Source: Chloroflexota bacterium (GTDB lineage Bacteria; Chloroflexota; Dehalococcoidia; Tepidiformales; Tepidiformaceae). Taken from it: 5,959 bases of DNA. Each line of letters opens with the position of its first letter. Position 1 is the stretch's first letter. The stretch covers positions 1 through 5,959 of the forward strand of contig JAKALX010000246.1 of the NCBI GenBank assembly GCA_021823905.1, in the 5' to 3' direction. Position numbers and translations under genes: made by a program. Shown in pieces: positions 1 through 5,166 of the stretch. A model generated the notes under the pieces. That model was not told where the DNA came from, made no database searches, and worked only from the letters and a program-made list of their open reading frames with translations.

Positions 1-112
1 GGCGCCAGCCCCCTGCCAATGCTTCTTCCTGCACCTGAGCCTCGGCCTTCTCCCGCCATCCCCATCCTCACTCCCCCCGACCTTGCGCAAAACCCTGAAC
101 CCCACCCGGCGC
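1..112. other. C-rich, G-poor non-coding upstream stretch
   Basis: The plus strand here is strongly pyrimidine-rich, with runs such as ccccatcctcactcccccc around 60-78. I see no convincing gene. Plus-strand frames through it give proline-rich, low-complexity translations and only stay open because they shadow the mutase gene. On the minus strand a G-rich run (about 72-78) lies a few bases before two in-frame ATGs (reading leftward from 65 and 59). This could be the start region of a divergent gene leaving the left edge, but its predicted Gly/Arg/Ser-rich N-terminus is not recognisable. The stretch is best treated as intergenic. Confidence 0.5.
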
Positions 113-142
113 TGGCCAGTCCGCGACCGCGCCACCTATACT
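113..142 (+). promoter_or_regulatory. Candidate sigma-70-type promoter for the mutase operon
   Basis: TATACT at 137-142 matches the -10 consensus at five of six bases and stands out in GC-rich sequence. TGGCCA at 113-118, 18 bp upstream, matches the -35 consensus at four of six. Transcription would start near 149, giving a leader of about 54 nt before the mutase ATG. The placement just upstream of the first gene supports it, but the -35 is weak and no start site is known. Confidence 0.45.
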
Positions 143-158
143 TCGGAGAATGCACAGC

Positions 159-174
159 GCCCGCGATCGCGGGC
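159..174. promoter_or_regulatory. Perfect 16-bp palindrome in the mutase leader
   Basis: The sequence gcccgcgatcgcgggc equals its own reverse complement. It lies just downstream of the candidate transcription start and 28 bp before the mutase start codon. That is a reasonable position for a repressor operator, or for a short RNA hairpin upstream of the ribosome-binding site. The GC-rich context makes chance palindromes more likely, and its core is the common GCGATCGC octamer, so a regulatory role is inference. Confidence 0.35.
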
Positions 175-189
175 TTCCGTCGCGTCTCC

Positions 190-193
190 GGAG
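190..193 (+). promoter_or_regulatory. Ribosome-binding site of the mutase large chain
   Basis: GGAG sits nine bases before the ATG at 203. It supports this start over in-frame alternatives further in, which would remove conserved N-terminal sequence. Confidence 0.6.
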
Positions 194-202
194 TAAGCCA
201 AC

Positions 203-1858
203 ATGCCGATCACGTCCAAGCGCGAGTGGCTCCAGGGCCCCTACCAGAAGGCGGTCGAGCGCGCACCAGAGCGCAGCAAGTCGTTCGAAACCACCGGGAA
301 GATGCCCATCGAGCCGCTCTACACCTGGGACGACCTCGCCGGCTTCGATCCACAGGAGGAGCTCGGGTTCCCGGGCGAATATCCGTTCACCCGCGGCATC
401 CAGCCGACGATGTACCGCGGGCGCTTCTGGACCATGCGCCAGTATGCCGGCTTCGGCGACGCCGAGGAGTCGAACCAGCGCTACCGGTACCTGCTCGCCA
501 ACGGCCAGACCGGGCTCTCGATCGCGTTCGATCTCCCCACCCAGATCGGCTACGACTCGGACGACCCGATGGCTTCTGGCGAAGTCGGGAAGGTCGGTGT
601 CGCGGTCGATTCGATCGAGGACATGCAAACCCTGTTCAACGGCATCCCGCTGGACAAGGTCACCACCTCGATGACGATCAACGCGACCGCCTCCATCCTG
701 CTAGCGCTTTACGTCGCCGTGGGGAAGCAGCAGGGGGTCACGCCAGATAAGCTTGGCGGGACAGTCCAGAACGACATTCTCAAGGAGTACATCGCGCGGG
801 GAACGTACATCTACCCGCCGAAACCCTCGATGCGGCTCATCACCGACGTCTTCGCCTACTGCAAGGACACCGTGCCGCAATGGAACACGATCTCCATTTC
901 CGGCTACCACATGCGCGAGGCCGGGTGCACCGCCGCGCAGGAGATCGCGTTCACGCTGGCCGACGGGATCGAGTATGTCCAGGGAGCGATTGCCGCCGGC
1001 CTTGACGTTGACGACTTCGCCGGCCGTCTGAGCTTCTTCTTCGCCTGCCACAACAACTTCCTCGAAGAGGTGGCGAAATTCCGGGCCGCTCGCCGGATCT
1101 GGGCGAAGATCATGAAGGAGCGCTTCGAGGCGAAGAGCCCGCGCTCACAGATGCTCCGCTTCCACACCCAGACCGGCGGGGCAACGCTAACCGCGCAGCA
1201 GCCCGAGAACAACATCGTCCGGACGACGGTCCAGGCGCTTGCGGCGGTCCTCGGTGGAACACAGTCGCTGCACACGAACTCGATGGACGAAGCACTGGCG
1301 CTCCCGAGCGAGAAGGCCGTGCAGATCGCGCTGAGGACCCAGCAGGTCCTCGCCTATGAGAACGCAGTCGGCGACGTCGTCGATCCGCTGGGCGGCTCGT
1401 ACTTCGTCGAGGATCTGACGAACCGCCTCGAAGCCGAGGCATGGGAGTACATCAAGACGATCGACGGGCTCGGGGGCGCGCTTGCGGGAATCGAGCGTGG
1501 CTTCCAGCAGCGCGAGATCCAGGAAGCGGCCTATCGCTACCAGCGCCAGATCGAGGAACGCGAGCGGATCATCGTCGGAGTCAACGAATTCATCTCGCAA
1601 GAAGATCCCCCGTCCGGGCTGCTCCGCCTCGATCCAACCATCGGCGCGAAGCAGCGCGAGAAGCTGGCCAGGCTACGCGCGACCCGCGACACCGCGGCGG
1701 TAGAGGCCCTGCTCGGCAGGCTCCAGGCAACCGCGGAAGGCCCCGGCAACCTCGTGCCCATCATGGTTGAATGCGTCGAGAACCGCGTGACGCTGGGGGA
1801 AATCAGCCACCGGCTGCGGCGGGTATGGGGCGAACAGCGCGAATCGGTGGTGATCTGA
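203..1858 (+). CDS. mcmA1: Methylmalonyl-CoA mutase, large (catalytic) chain of a split enzyme
   Basis: This cytosolic enzyme chain catalyses the radical rearrangement of (R)-methylmalonyl-CoA to succinyl-CoA, using adenosylcobalamin held by a partner chain. The 551-residue product is the TIM-barrel substrate domain with the linker. It ends without a DxHxxG B12 domain, which is encoded separately at 3768-4175. Visible family signatures include TMRQYAGFG (77-85), GLSIAFDLPTQ (104-114), the IQND-like VQND (188-191), YIYPP (202-206) and SGYHMREAG (233-241). By comparison with the Propionibacterium enzyme, Tyr81 corresponds to Tyr89, Arg199 to Arg207, and Tyr235/His236 to Tyr243/His244. Tyr plus Arg is the methylmalonyl-specific pair; isobutyryl-CoA mutase has Phe/Gln and 2-hydroxyisobutyryl-CoA mutase Ile/Gln. 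Length is normal for the split form. The next gene starts one base after its stop, suggesting translational coupling. Confidence 0.96.
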   Translation: MPITSKREWLQGPYQKAVERAPERSKSFETTGKMPIEPLYTWDDLAGFDPQEELGFPGEYPFTRGIQPTMYRGRFWTMRQYAGFGDAEESNQRYRYLLANGQTGLSIAFDLPTQIGYDSDDPMASGEVGKVGVAVDSIEDMQTLFNGIPLDKVTTSMTINATASILLALYVAVGKQQGVTPDKLGGTVQNDILKEYIARGTYIYPPKPSMRLITDVFAYCKDTVPQWNTISISGYHMREAGCTAAQEIAFTLADGIEYVQGAIAAGLDVDDFAGRLSFFFACHNNFLEEVAKFRAARRIWAKIMKERFEAKSPRSQMLRFHTQTGGATLTAQQPENNIVRTTVQALAAVLGGTQSLHTNSMDEALALPSEKAVQIALRTQQVLAYENAVGDVVDPLGGSYFVEDLTNRLEAEAWEYIKTIDGLGGALAGIERGFQQREIQEAAYRYQRQIEERERIIVGVNEFISQEDPPSGLLRLDPTIGAKQREKLARLRATRDTAAVEALLGRLQATAEGPGNLVPIMVECVENRVTLGEISHRLRRVWGEQRESVVI

Positions 1859-1859
1859 C

Positions 1860-2396
1860 GTGACCGACGACAACGTGGTCTCGGCCGCGGAAGAGCGGCG
1901 CCGGCTGGTGGGGAGGGTCGATGTCGAGTTCCACCAGGTTGTCCGCAACGTCGAGGCGTGCCGGATCCGCGACATCGAGCGCCCGTTCATCGGTGACTGG
2001 TCGCTGAAGGATATCGTCGGCCATCTCGCCTCGTGGGAGGCGGAGGTCGTCAGCTCGTTGCGTGAATTGCGAGAGGGCCGCCGGCCGAAGATCCTCGATT
2101 TCGATCAGAAGACGCTCGACGAGTGGAACAACGACCACGTCGAGCGGAAGCGCGACCTGAACTTCTTCAGCGTGATGGAGCAGTTCAGGGGCGGCCACAA
2201 CCGTCTTGTCGAGGAACTCGATCTTTGCAGCGACGAAGACCTGGTCACCGAGCACTCGGTACACAACAACCTCGTCCTCTCGGTGATCGACCACGAGCGC
2301 GAGCACTGGCACGAGATTGCGGCCCACCTCGCAGGGATGGAACGGGTGCGCCACACCGGGCCCCAGTCGGTTCCGGAAGAGGCCGCTGCCGGCTAG
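1860..2396 (+). CDS. DinB/ClbS (DfsB)-like four-helix-bundle protein
   Basis: The 178-residue protein has no signal peptide or membrane segment. It carries the DinB-superfamily signature GDWSLKDIVGHLASWE (45-60), an Asn-rich turn DEWNNDHVERKR (87-98), and a late His cluster DHEREHWHEI (144-153). His55, His145 and His149 are plausible metal or active-site residues by analogy with DinB-like proteins. Relatives include ClbS (colibactin self-resistance cyclopropane hydrolase), DUF1706-type proteins and thiol-dependent S-transferases, so family membership does not fix a function. The GTG start at 1860 is chosen because it lies one base after the mutase stop. No independent Shine-Dalgarno is obvious, so translation is probably coupled. 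Its place inside a methylmalonyl-CoA operon suggests an accessory or protective role, but that is inference. Confidence 0.82.
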   Translation: MTDDNVVSAAEERRRLVGRVDVEFHQVVRNVEACRIRDIERPFIGDWSLKDIVGHLASWEAEVVSSLRELREGRRPKILDFDQKTLDEWNNDHVERKRDLNFFSVMEQFRGGHNRLVEELDLCSDEDLVTEHSVHNNLVLSVIDHEREHWHEIAAHLAGMERVRHTGPQSVPEEAAAG

Positions 2397-2439
2397 GGAC
2401 ACGCGCGACCACCCGGGCGCCCGCGACGACATGAACTCT

Positions 2440-2458
2440 TCCCGCGCTCGGCGCGGGA
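2440..2458 (+). other. Perfect 8-bp stem, 3-nt loop hairpin between genes
   Basis: TCCCGCGC (2440-2447) pairs perfectly with GCGCGGGA (2451-2458) around a TCG loop. It lies in the 81-bp gap after the DinB-like gene and eight bases before the epimerase ribosome-binding site. No T-run follows, so it is not a classical intrinsic terminator. It could act as an mRNA-stabilising or processing hairpin, or dampen read-through. The rest of the gap shows no gene or clear promoter. Confidence 0.5.
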
Positions 2459-2466
2459 TCACGGTG

Positions 2467-2472
2467 AAGGAG
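2467..2472 (+). promoter_or_regulatory. Strong ribosome-binding site of the epimerase
   Basis: AAGGAG lies five bases before the ATG at 2478. It fixes the start and shows that this gene is initiated independently rather than by coupling to the upstream gene. Confidence 0.7.
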
Positions 2473-2477
2473 AGGCC

Positions 2478-2891
2478 ATGCTCAAGAAGATCCACCACGT
2501 GGGTGTCGTCGTGCAGAGTGCCGACGAGGCACTCAAGTTCTACCGCGACGCGCTCGGCCTTCCCGTCACCGACGACCGTGTGATCGAGGACCAGGGTGTG
2601 CGCGGCGTCCTCCTCAAGATCGGCAACTCCGAGATCGAGCTGCTCGAGCCGACCCGTGACGACACCGGGGTGGCCAAGTTCCTGGCCAGCCGCGGCGAAG
2701 GCATGCACCATATCTGCTTCGAGTCCGACGACGTGCACGCTGAGCTCGACGCCGCAAGGGCGAAGGGGATTCAGCTTATCGACGAAAAGCCGCGGCTTGG
2801 CCTCGCCGGGATGATCTGCTTCCTCCACCCGAAGTCGAACCATGGCGTTCTGATCGAATACGCGACTCCACTTGCGGGCGGTCGCCACTGA
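2478..2891 (+). CDS. mce: Methylmalonyl-CoA epimerase (VOC superfamily)
   Basis: This enzyme interconverts (S)- and (R)-methylmalonyl-CoA, supplying the isomer used by the mutase. The 137-residue length is typical, with two beta-alpha-beta-beta-beta modules making one metal site. The expected four ligand positions are occupied: His7 in IHHVG, Glu54 in EIELLEP (Gln or Glu in the family), His78 in GMHHICFE, and Glu127 in HGVLIEY. The hallmark segment between the modules, GVAKFLASRGEGMHHI (64-79), is well conserved. It is the first of three consecutive VOC genes and the only one with a complete site. The next gene starts five bases after its stop. Confidence 0.94.
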   Translation: MLKKIHHVGVVVQSADEALKFYRDALGLPVTDDRVIEDQGVRGVLLKIGNSEIELLEPTRDDTGVAKFLASRGEGMHHICFESDDVHAELDAARAKGIQLIDEKPRLGLAGMICFLHPKSNHGVLIEYATPLAGGRH

Positions 2892-2896
2892 TTGCC

Positions 2897-3319
2897 ATGT
2901 CCATCGGCGCGACACACATCGACCACATCGTCGTTGCTTCCAACAATTCGGCAGCGACGGCGAAGCTGTTCTCCGAAAACCTGGGGATCGAAATCAAGCG
3001 AGTGATGAGCCGTCCTGGCACGGGGGCGCACATGGAGTTCGCCAAGCTCCAGGAGATCGTCCTCGAATTCGCCGGCCCGGGGCAGCCGAAGGAAGGCGAA
3101 GAGCCCAAAGCCCGCCTGGGTGGCTTCGTGCTCGCCGTCGGCGACATCGACGCGGCGGTTGCCACCTTGCGAAAGAGAGGCGTCGACGTCGGCGACGCGC
3201 ATCCCGCGGTTCAGCCCGGCGCGAAGATCGCTGGCATTCGCGCGGGAACGCACGGCGTTCCGCTCGCACTCATCCAGTACAACGCCATGCCGGCTGGCAA
3301 TGACCCGGCCGGTTCATAG
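2897..3319 (+). CDS. VOC-superfamily (glyoxalase-like) protein with incomplete metal site
   Basis: The 140-residue protein has a clear VOC N-terminal module (HIDHIVVAS at 7-15, IVLEFAGP at 54-61) and a second module ending in THGVPLALIQY (118-128). Against the epimerase, His10 and Glu57 keep the first-module ligand positions. The second-module His is replaced by Phe77 (LGGFVLAVGD), and the terminal Glu by Ala124 or Gln127 depending on alignment. Two of four ligands are therefore missing, and ordinary epimerase activity is unlikely. The inter-module segment is also divergent and Lys/Glu-rich (62-72). The ATG at 2897 has only a poor ribosome-binding site, so coupling to the epimerase five bases upstream is likely. 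The substrate is unknown. It could be a CoA-ester-binding protein without catalysis, or a VOC enzyme with different chemistry. Confidence 0.85.
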   Translation: MSIGATHIDHIVVASNNSAATAKLFSENLGIEIKRVMSRPGTGAHMEFAKLQEIVLEFAGPGQPKEGEEPKARLGGFVLAVGDIDAAVATLRKRGVDVGDAHPAVQPGAKIAGIRAGTHGVPLALIQYNAMPAGNDPAGS

Positions 3320-3323
3320 GAGG
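3318..3323 (+). promoter_or_regulatory. Consensus ribosome-binding site that decides a TTG start
   Basis: AGGAGG overlaps the stop codon of the preceding VOC gene and lies eight bases before the TTG at 3332. No in-frame ATG gives a full-length VOC protein, and the next residues (KVRKIDHVG) match the family N-terminus, so TTG is the likely initiator. Confidence 0.75.
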
Positions 3324-3331
3324 ACGCCCCG

Positions 3332-3718
3332 TTGAAGGTACGGAAGATCGACCATGTCGGCATCGTCGTGAAGGACCTCGACGCGGCGCTCGCCACCTAT
3401 TCGCGCCACTTCGGCTTCGCCGTGGACGGCTCGCGTGGCGGCGAACTGCCGGCCCTCGGTATCAAGAACGCCTTCGTGCCCGTTGCCGACAGCGACCTGG
3501 AGTTCATCCAGCCAACGAGCGACCAGGGACCGGTCGCGAAGTTCGCGCAGGAACGGGGCGAGGGCCAGTTCCTGCTCTCGATCGCCGTCGACGATGTGAA
3601 CGCCGCGGTCGAGCACCTGCGCGGACTGGGCGTTCGCGTCGGGGACCCGTCCAACGGCGTCGCGTTCGTCTCCATGAAGTCAAGCCACGGGGTAAACTTG
3701 CAGCTCATCCAGCGCTAA
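3332..3718 (+). CDS. Epimerase-like VOC protein with incomplete metal site
   Basis: The 128-residue protein starts with TTG. It is visibly related to the neighbouring epimerase: RKIDHVGIVV (4-13) matches KKIHHVGVVV, and PVAKFAQERGEG (67-78) matches GVAKFLASRGEG, including the family hallmark between the two modules. His8 and Glu57 keep the first two metal-ligand positions. The HH pair of GMHHI is FL here (80-81), so the third ligand is lost, and the terminal Glu is Gln (Gln124 in HGVNLQLIQ). It therefore looks like a diverged duplicate that has lost the second-module half of the metal site while keeping the fold and probably the CoA-ester pocket. Database pipelines would probably name it methylmalonyl-CoA epimerase, which I would not trust. 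A regulatory, scaffolding or different enzymatic role is possible. Confidence 0.85.
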   Translation: MKVRKIDHVGIVVKDLDAALATYSRHFGFAVDGSRGGELPALGIKNAFVPVADSDLEFIQPTSDQGPVAKFAQERGEGQFLLSIAVDDVNAAVEHLRGLGVRVGDPSNGVAFVSMKSSHGVNLQLIQR

Positions 3719-3767
3719 GCCGGCGTCGGGTACGGCGCCATCAACTTCGTTCGAACAGAAAGAGCCA

Positions 3768-4175
3768 ATGACCGCACCAACCAGCGCCAAGATCCGCGTC
3801 CTCATCGCCAAGCCAGGCCTCGACGGTCATGACCGTGGGGCAAAGGTTGTCGCACGCGCGCTGCGCGACGGCGGCTGCGAGGTCATCTACACCGGCATCC
3901 GCCAGACGCCCGAGATGATCGCGGAGGCGGCCTTGCAGGAAGATGTTGACGTTGTCGGCCTGAGCATCCTCTCCGGGGCCCACCTGGAGCTTTTTCCGCG
4001 CATTGTCGACGAAATGAAGAAGCGCGGCCTGACCGACGTTCTCCTCTTCTGCGGCGGGATTATCCCGGAGGAGGACACGAAGGCGCTCGAAGGGCTGGGC
4101 TTCGCGGCGATCTTCCGGCCTGGCACGAACACCCAGGACATCGTGAAGTTCGTCTACGAGCACGTGAAGAAGTAA
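3768..4175 (+). CDS. mcmA2: Methylmalonyl-CoA mutase, small cobalamin-binding chain
   Basis: The 135-residue protein is a stand-alone B12-binding domain that should pair with the large chain encoded at 203-1858 to give the active mutase. The base-off/His-on signature is intact: LDGHDRG (18-24), with His21 as the lower axial cobalt ligand. SILSG (66-70) and the GG of CGGIIP (95-100) line the nucleotide-tail pocket. Length matches the C-terminal domain of fused mutases, with no N-terminal remnant of the barrel. The ATG at 3768 follows a modest purine-rich GAAAGAG (3758-3764). The 49 bp before it, after the third VOC gene, hold the short palindrome GTTCGAAC (3749-3756) but no clear promoter. Its stop directly abuts the meaB GTG. 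Confidence 0.95.
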   Translation: MTAPTSAKIRVLIAKPGLDGHDRGAKVVARALRDGGCEVIYTGIRQTPEMIAEAALQEDVDVVGLSILSGAHLELFPRIVDEMKKRGLTDVLLFCGGIIPEEDTKALEGLGFAAIFRPGTNTQDIVKFVYEHVKK

Positions 4176-5111
4176 GTGGACGAACTCGTCGAGCGATTCC
4201 TCGCCGGCGACCGGCGAGCGCTGGCCCGGATCATCAGCCGCGTGGAGAGCGAGAGCGGCGAGGGCCGCGAATGCCTGCGCCAGCTCTACCCACATTCTGG
4301 CAAGGCGCACATTATCGGCATTACCGGCGGCGCCGGCGCCGGGAAGAGCACCCTCACGGGGGCCCTGGCAGCCGAGTATCGCCGCCGCGGGAAGACGCTC
4401 GGGATCGTCGCCGTCGATCCCTCCAGCCCCTTTACGCATGGCGCCATTCTCGGCGACCGCATCCGGATGCAGGAGCTTACCCTCGATCCGGGCGTCTACA
4501 TGCGAAGCATGGCCGGCCGCGGCGCCCTTGGCGGTCTCGCCCCCACGATCGACGACGTCGTCGCGGTGATGGACGCCTTTGGCTTCGACTACGTGATCAT
4601 CGAGACCGTTGGCGCGGGCCAGGACGAGGTCGAGATCGCGGGGCTGGCGCTGACGACGATCCTCGTCAACAACCCCGGGACGGGGGACGACATCCAGGCG
4701 CTCAAAGCCGGGATCATCGAGATCGCCGACATCCTCGTGGTGAACAAGGCTGACCACCCCGGGGCAGACGTGCTCGTCAGCCAGCTGCAGGCGCTGCTCT
4801 CGCTGGCGCCCGCGGGCGCCCGGCGCCCGCCGATTCTGAAGACGACAGCGCTCAAGGCAGAGGGCCTTGCCGAGCTGGCGGACGCGATCGGCGAGCACGG
4901 GGCGTACCTCGCACAATCTGGCGAGCTTGAACGGCGGCGCGCCGACGACGCACGGCAGCAGGTCCTCTCCATCGCGCGCCAGATCCTGCTCGAACGTATC
5001 CGCGCCGCCACCAGCGAGGAGGAGCTGGCCGAGCTCGTGCTGCGGGTTGCGGCGCGCAAACTCGATCCGCACAGCGCGGCCGAGCAGTTAGCCGGGAACG
5101 TTCTGCGATAA
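4176..5111 (+). CDS. meaB: MeaB/ArgK-family GTPase, methylmalonyl-CoA mutase chaperone
   Basis: This SIMIBI-class G3E GTPase gates cobalamin loading and protects or reactivates methylmalonyl-CoA mutase; family members were once misnamed ArgK kinases. The 311-residue length is typical. Motifs in order are Walker A GGAGAGKS (51-58, where GPPGAGKS is commoner), the switch region VDPSSPF (80-86) followed by GAILGDRIRM (89-98), the ETVGAGQ segment (143-149) and NKAD for guanine specificity (190-193). The C-terminal helical stretch (about 255-311) fits the family dimerisation arm. The GTG start is supported by family-like MDELVERFLAGDRRALARII. It follows the TAA of the B12 chain with no intervening base, so stop-start coupling is likely, matching the need for mutase and chaperone together. 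It is the last gene of the plus-strand run. Confidence 0.95.
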   Translation: MDELVERFLAGDRRALARIISRVESESGEGRECLRQLYPHSGKAHIIGITGGAGAGKSTLTGALAAEYRRRGKTLGIVAVDPSSPFTHGAILGDRIRMQELTLDPGVYMRSMAGRGALGGLAPTIDDVVAVMDAFGFDYVIIETVGAGQDEVEIAGLALTTILVNNPGTGDDIQALKAGIIEIADILVVNKADHPGADVLVSQLQALLSLAPAGARRPPILKTTALKAEGLAELADAIGEHGAYLAQSGELERRRADDARQQVLSIARQILLERIRAATSEEELAELVLRVAARKLDPHSAAEQLAGNVLR

Positions 5112-5152
5112 GGGCTCCGGACGGCTCGGCGACGAAGCCCGCCGGAGTTCCC
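5112..5152. terminator. Candidate bidirectional hairpin terminator between convergent genes
   Basis: Starting one base after the meaB stop, CTCCGG (5115-5120) pairs with CCGGAG (5142-5147). GGCT (5123-5126) pairs with AGCC (5136-5139) inside it. GGG (5112-5114) can add to the base with CCC (5150-5152) across a two-base bulge. The position between two converging genes fits a shared terminator. There is no T-tract on either side, so it is a weak intrinsic terminator at best. Confidence 0.4.
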
Positions 5153-5166
5153 ACTTCACGTTCTGG

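Noticed and set aside
143..202. Cobalamin riboswitch in the mutase leader
   Set aside because: The predicted leader is only about 54 nt, far shorter than a B12 riboswitch, and I see no B12-box-like sequence. Methylmalonyl-CoA mutase is also a B12 user, rarely controlled that way.
19..750. Long plus-strand open frame overlapping the upstream region and the first third of the mutase gene
   Set aside because: It is Pro/Arg-rich with no family signature and overlaps the certain mutase gene in another frame. High GC leaves alternative frames open.
1803..2915. 370-codon minus-strand open frame opposite the DinB-like and epimerase genes
   Set aside because: It spans two unrelated genes and their intergenic gap on the opposite strand, with Asp/Val/Leu-rich shadow composition and no recognisable motif.
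4805..4820. Perfect 16-bp palindrome ggcgcccgcgggcgcc
   Set aside because: It lies inside meaB coding an Ala/Pro/Gly/Arg-rich loop. Such GC-only palindromes are expected by chance at this composition.
3741..5072. 443-codon minus-strand open frame opposite the B12 chain and meaB
   Set aside because: It is antisense to two genes with intact motifs. Its translation shows no domain and looks like the usual GC-rich antisense shadow.
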